From a candidate division LCP-89 bacterium B3_LCP (GTDB lineage Bacteria > Electryoneota > B3-LCP): a stretch of 64,000 nt of DNA. Shown here in pieces: positions 10,101 to 18,856 of the stretch. Below the pieces are notes generated by a model. It was not told the DNA's origin. It was given only the letters and a program-made list of their open reading frames with translations, and made no database searches. The translations under genes and the position numbers were made by a program. Location of the stretch: the NCBI GenBank assembly GCA_005223185.1, contig NJBN01000014.1:20848-84847 (forward strand), given 5' to 3'. Each line of letters starts with the position of its first letter. Positions within the stretch are counted from its first letter, which is position 1.

Positions 10101-10479
10101 TGACACCCATATGCAGGTCGTCGGCTTGGTAAATTTTAACGATGGGTGACTCGGGATAATCGCCCTTGATCGCCTTGAGGATTTCAGCTTCGCGATTGAA
10201 TTTATTTATAATTTCAGTTTCCGCGAGTCGTTCTTTATGTAGAATTTTGAGTATGCATTCACGTTCTTCTTTGGTGTTATAAGCGTAGTATATTGCGCAC
10301 ATACCACCTACCTTGGGCTTTCCATTTTTACCTAGGAGCGGCCTGACATTTCGGTAAGTGCCAATATCGGTGCTTACATCATCTTCCCTTCGTCGCCGAA
10401 ATAAAATGGTTCCCATTATCGCTAACACTACTAGGAGCAATAGTACCAGGATAACGACTAAGAGAGTATTCACGTACAT
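7105..10479 (-). CDS. Receptor Ser/Thr kinase with helical repeats and FGE-sulfatase (SUMF1) domain
   Basis: The 1124-residue protein has a TM helix (4-26), a cytoplasmic Hanks-type kinase (about 44-315), a second TM helix (347-372), roughly seven 70-residue helical repeats (380-870) and a C-terminal FGE-sulfatase domain (about 899-1124). Kinase residues visible are Lys78 in CILKIL, Glu in NREAEIL, HRDLKPKN (179-186), DFG (201-203) and SPE of the activation segment; the Gly-rich loop is weak (KVGGMCAIYYA). The FGE domain shows LPTEAEWEHACKAG, NLYDMHGNVQEWCQD and IVRGGSY. The two TM helices put the kinase in the cytoplasm and the repeats and FGE domain in the periplasm, as expected of a sensor. 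PP2C and FHA genes lie directly upstream. FGE folds in such proteins usually bind rather than catalyse; that is family knowledge. Confidence 0.92.
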   Translation of the reverse strand: MYVNTLLVVILVLLLLVVLAIMGTILFRRRREDDVSTDIGTYRNVRPLLGKNGKPKVGGMCAIYYAYNTKEERECILKILHKERLAETEIINKFNREAEILKAIKGDYPESPIVKIYQADDLHMGVIDIPFIELEYVQGNTDLSDYLEKKKKPEQSVATTIIAQVCQALEAAHKKGVIHRDLKPKNILFRDGDYMQVVVCDFGVAKELSSNSTTIGAYGTFPYMSPEHHSGDCPTPQMDIYSLGLIWFEMLTGESLFKGKTDAEILQKKMNEDPERKIQAKLQEKYHRIISSMLRKDPNQRATLEEVQQFLEDEGYKPRLGQRPETSSGKIPPVVDPGEESKSKKLSSATIVLIVLALILLVSIITIIMQVIPAPPSPQVQVASSSKDLIDRYEQLVKNASRLIKSKNYEDWEKAVTKYDEAIILSDSLKKRPRDLTEIIEIRQSLLSQLRVYRQYQEIVSRAEDFEQSLELLDWEQAVVLCDEALNFATQMDPAPSDYSKVEDLKQKLETRIISYHAFEHFIEEAKSLQMSPNPKNWSLAIVKLDSAIQTAKEMKVSFSEYAYLEELKEKVEIQISRFEEYTKLVEEAQHWRESKDVEVWKAAAQEFTSAIDIAHQMNPMPPNLSEILILKQVVEIQIANYQLYTELVAEAKPLRNSTDPDDWEVARTKVDSALTIANKMNPQPTDLAQTSALKEHLDTQIVRYWKYKRLYDEAIPLARAEDPLSWQKAVDKLTEAIGTAERMDPIPTDLQNAKDLKDEVVHKIQENERLKQEYETTFSRAKQLLKAARYDEAIAAFKSAIATGEKVKPLPTSLSKARQQRTHAIAQLELFSLFKQEYNKAQELFSVKNYEEAYKKWGEVIELGKQIDKKPANYPDALNYREESYQWMKAGIKRTFSGMEFVWVPSVSLEMGYESNVKGLNLDERPKHQVKFTRMIWMGNHEITQSKWIEVMGSNPSFFQGNQQNPVENVSQEEIQHFLIKLNGLDPNNTYRLPTEAEWEHACKAGNNTRFSFGDNPAMLGDYAWYGANAGRTTHPVAQKQPNGWNLYDMHGNVQEWCQDWYDYYPSSQVTDPKGPMFGQEKIVRGGSYETTDPKYLTCTKRTRRIQSARESITGFRLVCVPK

Positions 10480-10561
10480 CGCTACGTCCTCACGATCTTG
10501 GTTGTTGACTTCGCAATGGAAAGCTGAAATTAAAGGATATCAACAGCCAGGTTGATATGTT

Positions 10562-11899
10562 TTACTCGGTTGTATTTATTTTCTCAATATTGCTCTGGTA
10601 TTCTTTATCTCCCATACGTACGATCAATTGCAGTTCCCATTGAGCATCTGACAAATTCGAAGTACCGATCGGTATTCGGGTCACAAGTAGAATCACATTT
10701 GTGCTTCCGGGCCAGGCATCTCCAAGTTTGAAAACGATAGTATCCTGAGCGCTTTCGACACTATTGAGGTTATCAGCCTCGCTCGGTTTAACCGCCGAAG
10801 ACAGTTCTGCGCCATCTACTCTATCAGGTTCTTCATCATGGGTAGATTCTGTCTTACTGATCAGGATTCCGTCAGTTCCTGTATCAGCGCTTACCGGCGA
10901 TTCAGTGGCAAGCATGTCATTCGCCGGCTCTCGCTGAGGAAAAATATTTTCGCGATCTATAACAATAACTATGGCAGCGATTAATATTACCGCCACAATT
11001 AGATTGAGGATCAGAAAGGTGTTGGATCTCCTTTTTAAACGTCTTTTTGCAGGGATAACTGTTGTGAAGTCCCTTGAGCGCATTACATCAATGTCCGTCT
11101 CATCGGGCAATAAAATGCTTCTACGCGGGAGATTACCGATCTCAATTAAAACTATCGTGATATTGTCAGTAGAGCCTCTTTGATAGGCAATGCTAATCAG
11201 GTTATCAGTAGCTGTTTCGAGATCGGTGGTGCCGAAAATGTGATTTTCCATATCATGGTCGAAAACCAGTGGATTGACCATACTTCCAACCAGTCCATCG
11301 CTGCAAAGTAGATAAACCTGGGAATAGGAAAGAGGGATTTCGATGATGTCGGGTTGAGAATTACCCCCCTCGCCCAGATTCCTCACCAGCGCGGTAGCGA
11401 GACTGCGTAATTCGGCACTGGAACTAACATTCTCGAGTGTGTAAATGCCCCGATCAATCCCGTCCTGAATCGCGGTGTGATCAACCGTCAGTTGGGTGGT
11501 GCTTAACTCATCGATTTGGTAGGCTCTGCTATCACCAATATTTGCGATCCAGACGGATTCTTCAGACACCGCAGCCAAGACCAGAGTAGTTCCCATATCT
11601 GACAGCTCCGGGTGTGTCACACAGTAAGCAATTAAGCGCTTTTGAATTGATTCAGTTGTATGTGTAATCCAACTGCGGATGGCTTTGTTATTTAGGGGAG
11701 GAGACTTCACGGCCTTGTCAATTTCATCGATAGCCAGGCGGCTGGCTATACTGCCTCCGCTCTGACCACCCATTCCATCGCAAATAGCAACAACAGCGTG
11801 GAGGCAGCCCCGAGAACGTTTAAAAACCTTATGAAGATAAGCATCCTCATTCTCCGGTCTGCGTCCCGCTGTGCTGAATCCGTAACTTCGTATCTCCAT
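10562..11899 (-). CDS. Membrane-anchored PP2C-family Ser/Thr phosphatase
   Basis: The 445-residue product has an N-terminal PPM/PP2C domain (about 1-255) with the metal-binding motifs RPENEDAY, CDGMGGQSGG, LLCSDGL and STDNITIVLIEI all intact. A basic stretch (PAKRRLKRRS) and one TM helix near residues 296-317 follow, then about 125 residues predicted to be periplasmic, Ser/Asp rich, ending in a small beta-rich part. Phosphatases of this family reverse Hanks-type kinase phosphorylation, and the kinase gene lies 82 bases downstream. The FHA gene ends 8 bases upstream, so kinase, phosphatase and FHA reader form a compact signalling triad. A membrane-anchored PP2C with a periplasmic tail is less common than the soluble PppA/Stp form. 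Confidence 0.93.
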   Translation of the reverse strand: MEIRSYGFSTAGRRPENEDAYLHKVFKRSRGCLHAVVAICDGMGGQSGGSIASRLAIDEIDKAVKSPPLNNKAIRSWITHTTESIQKRLIAYCVTHPELSDMGTTLVLAAVSEESVWIANIGDSRAYQIDELSTTQLTVDHTAIQDGIDRGIYTLENVSSSAELRSLATALVRNLGEGGNSQPDIIEIPLSYSQVYLLCSDGLVGSMVNPLVFDHDMENHIFGTTDLETATDNLISIAYQRGSTDNITIVLIEIGNLPRRSILLPDETDIDVMRSRDFTTVIPAKRRLKRRSNTFLILNLIVAVILIAAIVIVIDRENIFPQREPANDMLATESPVSADTGTDGILISKTESTHDEEPDRVDGAELSSAVKPSEADNLNSVESAQDTIVFKLGDAWPGSTNVILLVTRIPIGTSNLSDAQWELQLIVRMGDKEYQSNIEKINTTE

Positions 11900-11907
11900 T
11901 GATCAGA

Positions 11908-13434
11908 TTAACGCTCCCTATAAATCAAACTGACGTTTCCCATCTTAATTCTGTCTCCTTCATTTAACTCTCGCTCCTCGTTGACTTTCATCTCTACGTC
12001 GTTGAAAATCGTTGCATTGCGGTCTGGATCATTTGGATCAGGGATGTTAATGAGGGTGTATTTCCCCTTATTGTATTTCATCCGAGCCTGCCGTTTAGAT
12101 ACCGTTTGATCCTCGAGTTGAATGTGAGACATGACGGAACCTTTAAGTCGCCCAAAGGTATACTCCAGTTTGTGATCCTGAATCCCACGCGGGCGAAAGA
12201 TGGGAATCTCCTTAATCTCTTGACCACCCTCTACCTCAAAGCGGCCAGGCATCAGTTTGACGGTTTCGTTTTCAATGGCCTCTTTCGTCGGTAGGGGAAC
12301 TCTGATCTTTTGCGTTTTATCGAAGGCGGTGATAACCGACTCTTCGTCAGTGGCACTCAATTTCATTCGTTCTCGGATCAGAACAAAGATCAAGACCGCT
12401 AATACGATGATCAATGCACCGATCAGTAAAATCAGCAGCCAGTTGGTTTCAATCTTTTTACCAGCTTCTCCAAGCTTGGCAGAGGCGTTGCTCAAATTGT
12501 GCGGGGGTGAATCAAGTTGATTTCCCAATACCATGACCTCCTTCCATTTGGCCACTACTTTTTCCCAATCCCCGCGACTACGTGCGGCCGCATGCAGCAC
12601 TTCTGCATCCGCAAAGCTACGCTGGTACTCAATATCCTTCTCTGAATGGGATTGTGCTTCTTTAAGCTTCGCCTTGGCGATGTGCAGGTTTTCCGGTGAA
12701 GGTTTGATTTCTTCCCCTAGACGGACAACCTCATTCCATTTTGCTGTAACTTCCTTCCAATCTTGGAAATCAGTTACCGTAGAGTGTAGTTTTTCAGTCT
12801 CTTCAAAGAGGCGCCAATAATTAAGCTGGGATTCAATTTCCTGGAGGTAAGATTCAGCCTCTTTTACTTTGGCCTGGGCGATGTGACCTGTAGCCGGTTT
12901 AGGATCCAATCGATTCCCCAATGTAAGAACGTCATTCCACTTCCTAATTACATCCCGTAGTGAAATCGCAACGTCTTCAAAATCATCAAGATGTTGATAC
13001 TTCTTGGCGGTATTGCATTGTTTTAATACTTCGGCATGCACTTTTTCAATATCATCGAATGAGGCGCGGTACTTACGCTCGTCACTCTCGGAAATGAGTT
13101 CTCGTGACACTTCCACAATCCAGCGTTCACCGGTCATCTCATCAACAGAAACGACCCCTTCTACCTTAAACTCCTTGCTGATTTCAGGATAAGAATCCCT
13201 GGTCACAACTTTAACAGTATCTGTCCAGTTATCCCGCAAGATATAAGCCCTCATGTTGGCCCCCATCGGTGCGCTGCTGTAGTGAGTAACTACCCCATAG
13301 ACCGTAACAGGGGAATGATCTAAAGCACCAATGTAGATACTGTTGACCACGCGCACATTGGATTGAGATTGCACGTTTGATGCTACTGTGAAGGTAATTA
13401 AAAGCACCAGTGAAAAGCATGTAGTGATTTTCAT
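11908..13434 (-). CDS. Transmembrane protein with periplasmic OB-like and repeat domains and cytoplasmic FHA domain
   Basis: The 508-residue product has a signal peptide or first TM (residues 1-23), an OB-fold-like region (about 25-115, with VTVYGVVTHYS and FKVEGVVSVDEMTGERWIVE), three helical repeats (about 120-325), a TM helix (about 331-354, LILLIGALIIVLAVLIFVLI) and a C-terminal FHA domain (about 422-508). The FHA core is seen in YTFGRLKGS, QTVSKRQARM and the late beta strands, but the usual Ser-x-x-His is SKRQ, with Gln in place of His. The helical repeats resemble those of the kinase, especially the pattern WKEV..KWNEVVRLGEEIKPSPENL. It probably binds phosphorylated partners in the cytoplasm and connects them to the periplasm. 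It lies directly upstream of PP2C. Confidence 0.85.
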   Translation of the reverse strand: MKITTCFSLVLLITFTVASNVQSQSNVRVVNSIYIGALDHSPVTVYGVVTHYSSAPMGANMRAYILRDNWTDTVKVVTRDSYPEISKEFKVEGVVSVDEMTGERWIVEVSRELISESDERKYRASFDDIEKVHAEVLKQCNTAKKYQHLDDFEDVAISLRDVIRKWNDVLTLGNRLDPKPATGHIAQAKVKEAESYLQEIESQLNYWRLFEETEKLHSTVTDFQDWKEVTAKWNEVVRLGEEIKPSPENLHIAKAKLKEAQSHSEKDIEYQRSFADAEVLHAAARSRGDWEKVVAKWKEVMVLGNQLDSPPHNLSNASAKLGEAGKKIETNWLLILLIGALIIVLAVLIFVLIRERMKLSATDEESVITAFDKTQKIRVPLPTKEAIENETVKLMPGRFEVEGGQEIKEIPIFRPRGIQDHKLEYTFGRLKGSVMSHIQLEDQTVSKRQARMKYNKGKYTLINIPDPNDPDRNATIFNDVEMKVNEERELNEGDRIKMGNVSLIYRER

Positions 13435-13591
13435 TATAGCCTCCTATTTATCTGAAAACATGTCCTTACACTCGCCATGGTACACAATGGTTCGGACCGC
13501 ACTGCTTGCTGTCTGGATCTTCTCGTTATCGCTGTTTGTCCATATGAAATGGGGCAGATTGTTTCAGAGTGATTCTGAACTCTTGAAACGC

Positions 13592-15754
13592 TTAAAAATC
13601 GACGCTAAAACGTAATCCTACTCCGTTTTGGATTGGTACGATGCCCCATTGGGGTTTAAATTTGGGTAATGCCAGTTTACCTCTGTTTGGTACTCTTTGA
13701 TCATTGGCAAATAGCGTTTCCGTTTCCGGATTCCAGAGGATCAATCTATAACCGGCGTGAAGCACAAATATCGCCGAGAGACCGAGTAATATATTCTTTT
13801 CCACCTCCAGGCGGTTTTCAATTTTTGGGTAATCAGAGTAATCATCCAGAAAAGCCATATAACCATAAGTTCCCGCGCACGCTAATGCGACTCCAAAACT
13901 GGTCCAGGTCACCAGTGAATTTTCCCGATATTCGTATTGCCTGAATTGAGCCTTGCGCTCCAACAGGTTGTATAATCCACCCGCAAGCAGATACCCCGCG
14001 AAGAATACCCCAGCGCGAGTATACTTATTTTTCGCCTCTAGGTAATAATCATCGGGCCATACCAGCTTTTCAAAGCCTGCCAGGCAGCAATAGAGTGATG
14101 CACCATGGAGAACTTCCTTGATGCCGTCATATACATCAGAAAAAGGGGGCGGAACCTGATTTTTATATACCTCATATATCTCTTTCAATTGTACATCGTC
14201 TAGACTGAAATATTCCTTGTGTGTGCTATAGGCAAACGCTGTCTCAGCTAACCACTTTTTCTGTGAATAATTACTCCTGTCAGTGAAAGTCTCATAAAAC
14301 CTTTCACCGGCTTTCTCTTCAATTGATTTATGAAAGAAGAGAATGTTGTTACGTCCTGCTTGCGAGTTTTCTTCCATCTTGTTGATATAAATCTTAAAAT
14401 TTGGCCGGCTTTGGAAAATCGTCTCCGCACCTTCCCAGAACCAGTAGTTCTTTTGAAAAAGATATATAAGTCGATCTGAGTCTTCAAAGGCATTTATGTA
14501 ATATCCCGCGGCTAAATCCCGATAAATTGTGGAGAAAAAATCTTTATCAGGTTTACTGCTTGGCTCAAGGTAGGATTGGACTTTAGCCAAGCCGCTGTAC
14601 GCCTTCTTCCATTGATCAACTTTTCTCTTGAGTGTCGTGTATTTCAGCTTCCAGTAGGGTTGCAGTTCCTCTTCTTCCATCAAGATAGCGCCGAGCTCTC
14701 GTTGAAGATCAGTGTATATCTGATGCTCTGCTTTAACTTTGTCGATAGTCTTCCTGGAGAAGACTTGCCTTCCTGAAAGAACCTGATACTCATATTTCCG
14801 GAATTGGTTGCTGAAACCTTCGACTCGGATTGCGTTCTGATCTGCGAGAGCGATGAGTTCTTCTGCTTTGCTAATATCATCAGACTTTTTCGTCAAAGCA
14901 CTTCGATATTCCTGAAAGGTTGTACTGGTATTATAATAAACATCGTACAAACGGTTATAGACTATCGGATTTGTTTGCTTATAAGCCCTTTTCGCTTCCA
15001 ATGCACTGCTTTTAATAGAATTGAAGTTAGGTTCGTTAGTGGCATCAGACCAAGCCGCCTCTGCTCGGTGCAAGAACGAATCCCCCCTCTTTTTGTTGCT
15101 GCAGACTTTTAAAATGAGGGATCTGTTATTCTGAACGCTATTATAAATATCCTGACTTACCAGGTCTTGGTATTCCCGGTCTTGGTATTCGCGATCTTTG
15201 GAATTAAGATAGTCTTTTGCAGCATCAATTTTATCAAGTTGTTGTTCAACAAACTCATGGTCGAGAAAAATATCTGTTTCAGGTTGCACAACCATTTCTG
15301 CCAACTGCGCTTTCAAGTTCTGATATTTATCTTCCAGAAGATCGAGCACCTCAAATTTCCGTGTGGTATTTCCGGTTATCTCCACCATGCTAACCGCTTC
15401 CCTGTGATTCCTCAAACTCAACTCTACAAGAACCAAAGCCAGTTTATAGGGAATGTACATATCCGTCGGATTCTGCTTTCGCGCTTCTAGCAATTCAATC
15501 CTAGCCTGTTCGAATTCACCCAATTCTATATAACATAATCCAACCATCTTAGATATGTTATCCGAGCCTGTGTACCCCCCATCCCTCGCTGCCATAAAGT
15601 AAGCAAGCGCTTCAGGAAACAATTTCTGATCAAAGTATTCCTTACCGATTCTTAGCGATTTCTCGGTGTTCTGTGCAAAAGCAGACCCTGAAAATCCTGA
15701 TAGTAATAGGATCAAACATTGTAGTAACCAAAGCTTAAGACTCGCTTGCTTCAT
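13592..15754 (-). CDS. Secreted/membrane TPR protein with hydrophobic C-terminal region
   Basis: The start at ATG 15754 has AGGAGG 7 bases upstream; the GTG one codon earlier is less well placed. The 720-residue product has a signal peptide (ending SAFA), TPR-like repeats at about 35-125 (YFDQKLFPEALAYFMAARDGG), a long helical middle, and a last 180 residues with three hydrophobic segments near 582-600, 617-635 and 655-672. The very C-terminus (GVGLRFSVDF) ends in Phe, as many outer-membrane proteins do, so an envelope-embedded location is possible. I recognise no specific family. It sits between the VWA and FHA genes, which suggests a structural role in the same assembly. Confidence 0.75.
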   Translation of the reverse strand: MKQASLKLWLLQCLILLLSGFSGSAFAQNTEKSLRIGKEYFDQKLFPEALAYFMAARDGGYTGSDNISKMVGLCYIELGEFEQARIELLEARKQNPTDMYIPYKLALVLVELSLRNHREAVSMVEITGNTTRKFEVLDLLEDKYQNLKAQLAEMVVQPETDIFLDHEFVEQQLDKIDAAKDYLNSKDREYQDREYQDLVSQDIYNSVQNNRSLILKVCSNKKRGDSFLHRAEAAWSDATNEPNFNSIKSSALEAKRAYKQTNPIVYNRLYDVYYNTSTTFQEYRSALTKKSDDISKAEELIALADQNAIRVEGFSNQFRKYEYQVLSGRQVFSRKTIDKVKAEHQIYTDLQRELGAILMEEEELQPYWKLKYTTLKRKVDQWKKAYSGLAKVQSYLEPSSKPDKDFFSTIYRDLAAGYYINAFEDSDRLIYLFQKNYWFWEGAETIFQSRPNFKIYINKMEENSQAGRNNILFFHKSIEEKAGERFYETFTDRSNYSQKKWLAETAFAYSTHKEYFSLDDVQLKEIYEVYKNQVPPPFSDVYDGIKEVLHGASLYCCLAGFEKLVWPDDYYLEAKNKYTRAGVFFAGYLLAGGLYNLLERKAQFRQYEYRENSLVTWTSFGVALACAGTYGYMAFLDDYSDYPKIENRLEVEKNILLGLSAIFVLHAGYRLILWNPETETLFANDQRVPNRGKLALPKFKPQWGIVPIQNGVGLRFSVDF

Positions 15755-15880
15755 CACTTCTCCTCCTTTTGCCCTTTTGTAAGGTAGTTGTTGAGATCAA
15801 CACTATTGCAAGGGTTAACATTTACCCTGACTATTCCTCTGTAATAATCGCAATCCTCCTCTGATAGCCCTCAAAGCTCC

Positions 15881-18781
15881 TTATCCTATTTTTTCTAAAA
15901 GTTGTTCGAGTTCGTGCTGCAAACGTATTAATTCCACTTTCCTGTGCATCCGGGCTACCAGAGTTTTTAGATATTCTTCGGCTAGTTTTTCCAACTTTGA
16001 TCGAAAGTTATTCCGGGATTTCTCTTCAGAGAGATCAGCGGCAACTATTTTATTTTTTAGCTTGGTTAGTTTCTTTTCGAACTTGCCGATGGATTTTTTT
16101 TCTTTCTCGGTTAATATATACCAGCCCTGAATCGCTGTTATCATTTCATCCAGATTATTTTCCGGTTGACAGAATTCAAGAGGTTGTTTGGTGTTTGAGG
16201 TAATCTGCATTGCCTGGTTATTCAGTTCGGCGATTGTGGATGTTTTAGGGTGCTCATCGAGTCTGTTTTCTCCGTAATAAAGAGTAGGAATTATACTTTG
16301 GTAAACGTTGACAAACTGGTTCATAACCTCTAACGAAGGATGTCTGAAACCTCGGGACGTTTCCCTGCTGATTAAAAACCTTTCGGCACTCCTTTCATTC
16401 GGATCTCTATCGCCAATGTTGACCAGTAATTGATCGAACATGTACCTATCAGGCAGGGCAACACCCTGCCTTTCATCGAATTTTATAATCCTCATGCGTA
16501 AGGGGATCAAGTCCGCTTCTCGGTTCACCTCCTGGTACAGTTTGTCGAGTTGCGTTTTAAGCTTCTCCAATTCTTTGGTATATTTTTTCTGGATCTTTTG
16601 AGTAAATTGTATCTGAGACGGGAAATTCTCTTCAAATTTGCCAAACTTCTTCCAAAGCTTCTCGATCGATTTCCGGTCCCCAGGTACTGAATAGGTTTCT
16701 TCTGACCTCGGCAGGCATTGCCAGAATTTTAACTTAAAAGAGAGGATTCCGGCGCGAAGGGTCGCAAAGAGAATAGCGTCATCCTTGGTGAGATTCACCT
16801 TTTTATATACAGACATGGTTACATTTCTAATTCTCGCGTCTGTATCCTCTAATAACCAGGTCCAAATATCGAAAGCGCACGCGTAGGCAGCAGCTCTTTC
16901 AGCCGGATGCGTGTCACCATATTCTTCCATAGCACGGGCGATCATGGAGCCCAGGATAAAACAATCGTTGCGGTTGTCCCTTTTGCCTTCCTGGTCGAAG
17001 AGCTTGTAAGCTGAAACATAACTTCCAAAATCTCTTCCCGAATAGTAAACAAAATTCTTGACCGGCTCCAGAATATTTTTCTGAAAGGGATAGTTCTCCA
17101 ATTTGATGACCAGAGTATTGTCCTTGGGTACCATATCATCAATGAGCCGTTCATCATAGGTTGGATCGTGATTGCCGAACTGATCCAGGCGTTGCAGTTG
17201 AATCCTTGGACGTAGACTACCTAATTCATACCTCTTATAGTATCGATGCATCTGACCTTCGATATAGACCGTATCTGAGGGGAAATCGACTACAGTGAAG
17301 GTTCCTAAGCTTTCACCGTCAATGATCACCGAAACGGAGAATGTAATGTCCTTCAAACCCTTGTAATCAAAGTAAATGTACATTGAAGGGCGATTGTAGT
17401 AAATAGGTGATCCTGATATCATACGATCTCGGACTACTTCCATATTGTAAACGGTATCGGGAAGATGTAACTCAAAAGGTTTCCCTGCGGGTATTTTGAA
17501 CTCAAGCTGTCCAAAGATCGCATTGGATTCAGCAATCTTCCGATCCAATTCCAGTGAGATGACCTCCCCGGTCCCGTTATAATCATGAAGATCAGAGTAG
17601 ACTACCTTGACTTTAATGACTTCCTGTTGAGGTGGCGGCATGTTGTTAACGGTCGAAGCATATCCCCAGATAGATTCGGCAAATTGTTCTATGACCCGGC
17701 TGTAATTGCTGTCATCGATTTGTTTAATGACCTCAGAATCTCCGATAATGCCGTCTCGAATTTTCAGGCATCTAAGCCACGAGTTTGAGGCTTGCCCACC
17801 CGAGAAGAAGGGCCATAATTCCAGCACATAAACATTGAGGTCGTTTATATGCTCTCGATGGTAAAAATCCTTAATTCTGGTGATCAGATTCCCGCTGGTA
17901 TAGGTACCCCAATCTGAAAAACTCGCGGATTCATTACAGAAATATAAAGGTATGATATCCATATGGCTATAACCGTATTCATCTCTGAGACGGTTGAATA
18001 TTTCTTCCTGCTGGGATTCTGGAGCGGCAATAATAATATCACTATTGCCGCGCCGGTCCTTACAATCAATGATCCATCTAATTTTTGGCAACATGGCAAA
18101 AATCGAACGATCATAATCTCCGGTTATCTGGTAGTTACGTGGATTCATTAGGATGATATCGCCAAGGCCTTGATCGATCCGAATGATTTTCCGTAACGGA
18201 AACCAGCTCTTGTCATGGTTTAAGTCTACATCCTCAAAAGTCACAAATGTGATAAAAGTATTCTTTAATTTGTTCTTGATCAGAGTCTCAAAACGGTTCC
18301 GGTAGTCTTTTTGATTTCTGTAAATACCCCTCGGAGGATGCGCGTAACTGGCAGTAATCACAATGATGTAATCTTTGTCCAGACTGCTGCCCATGCCTAA
18401 CAAATTCGCTGCTTTTTCTATTGCTAAATAAGGATCCGAATCCCTCCCGTTATATCGAATGTGCTCAACTACAGCATTCATCATATCGGGTGTTTCCTTA
18501 ATCTCCTTCGCAGCCACAAGATGATCTTCACCTATGATCGCTCTGGCAGTCCTGTCGTAAGTGATCAGTCCAAATTGATCATTGGGTTCCAGATAGTTTT
18601 TTATGAAATATTGAACACAGCGCAGAATCCTCCTGTCAGGATCGTGATACGACGAAGTCATAGCCTCGCTATTATCCACGATCATGACAATGCTGCGGCC
18701 TTGAACATCCTTATAGTGGAAGCCAATAATCGATAGAACAATTATAATCAGCAAAGTTGATGGAATAGTTCTCTGTTGCAT
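15881..18781 (-). CDS. Secreted VWA-domain protein with coiled-coil C-terminus
   Basis: The start has AAAGGAG 7 bases upstream. The 966-residue product begins with a signal peptide (to about residue 28) and a von Willebrand factor A domain at about 30-230. The first MIDAS motif is DNSEA rather than DxSxS; the second loop reads GRDSDPYLAI where Thr is usual, and the third reads ITAS where ITDG is usual. Metal binding is therefore doubtful. The middle has beta-rich segments and the last 250 residues are charged and coiled-coil-like. VWA domains mediate protein contacts and often occur beside PP2C and kinase genes. It lies between the ABC transporter and the FHA/kinase genes. Confidence 0.85.
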   Translation of the reverse strand: MQQRTIPSTLLIIIVLSIIGFHYKDVQGRSIVMIVDNSEAMTSSYHDPDRRILRCVQYFIKNYLEPNDQFGLITYDRTARAIIGEDHLVAAKEIKETPDMMNAVVEHIRYNGRDSDPYLAIEKAANLLGMGSSLDKDYIIVITASYAHPPRGIYRNQKDYRNRFETLIKNKLKNTFITFVTFEDVDLNHDKSWFPLRKIIRIDQGLGDIILMNPRNYQITGDYDRSIFAMLPKIRWIIDCKDRRGNSDIIIAAPESQQEEIFNRLRDEYGYSHMDIIPLYFCNESASFSDWGTYTSGNLITRIKDFYHREHINDLNVYVLELWPFFSGGQASNSWLRCLKIRDGIIGDSEVIKQIDDSNYSRVIEQFAESIWGYASTVNNMPPPQQEVIKVKVVYSDLHDYNGTGEVISLELDRKIAESNAIFGQLEFKIPAGKPFELHLPDTVYNMEVVRDRMISGSPIYYNRPSMYIYFDYKGLKDITFSVSVIIDGESLGTFTVVDFPSDTVYIEGQMHRYYKRYELGSLRPRIQLQRLDQFGNHDPTYDERLIDDMVPKDNTLVIKLENYPFQKNILEPVKNFVYYSGRDFGSYVSAYKLFDQEGKRDNRNDCFILGSMIARAMEEYGDTHPAERAAAYACAFDIWTWLLEDTDARIRNVTMSVYKKVNLTKDDAILFATLRAGILSFKLKFWQCLPRSEETYSVPGDRKSIEKLWKKFGKFEENFPSQIQFTQKIQKKYTKELEKLKTQLDKLYQEVNREADLIPLRMRIIKFDERQGVALPDRYMFDQLLVNIGDRDPNERSAERFLISRETSRGFRHPSLEVMNQFVNVYQSIIPTLYYGENRLDEHPKTSTIAELNNQAMQITSNTKQPLEFCQPENNLDEMITAIQGWYILTEKEKKSIGKFEKKLTKLKNKIVAADLSEEKSRNNFRSKLEKLAEEYLKTLVARMHRKVELIRLQHELEQLLEKIG

Positions 18782-18856
18782 TGGTGTACTCCTTTTATCT
18801 CACTATCCAACTTATCAAGGCTTCAGAATTGCTGATTCCTGGATAAGTATGTTGAT

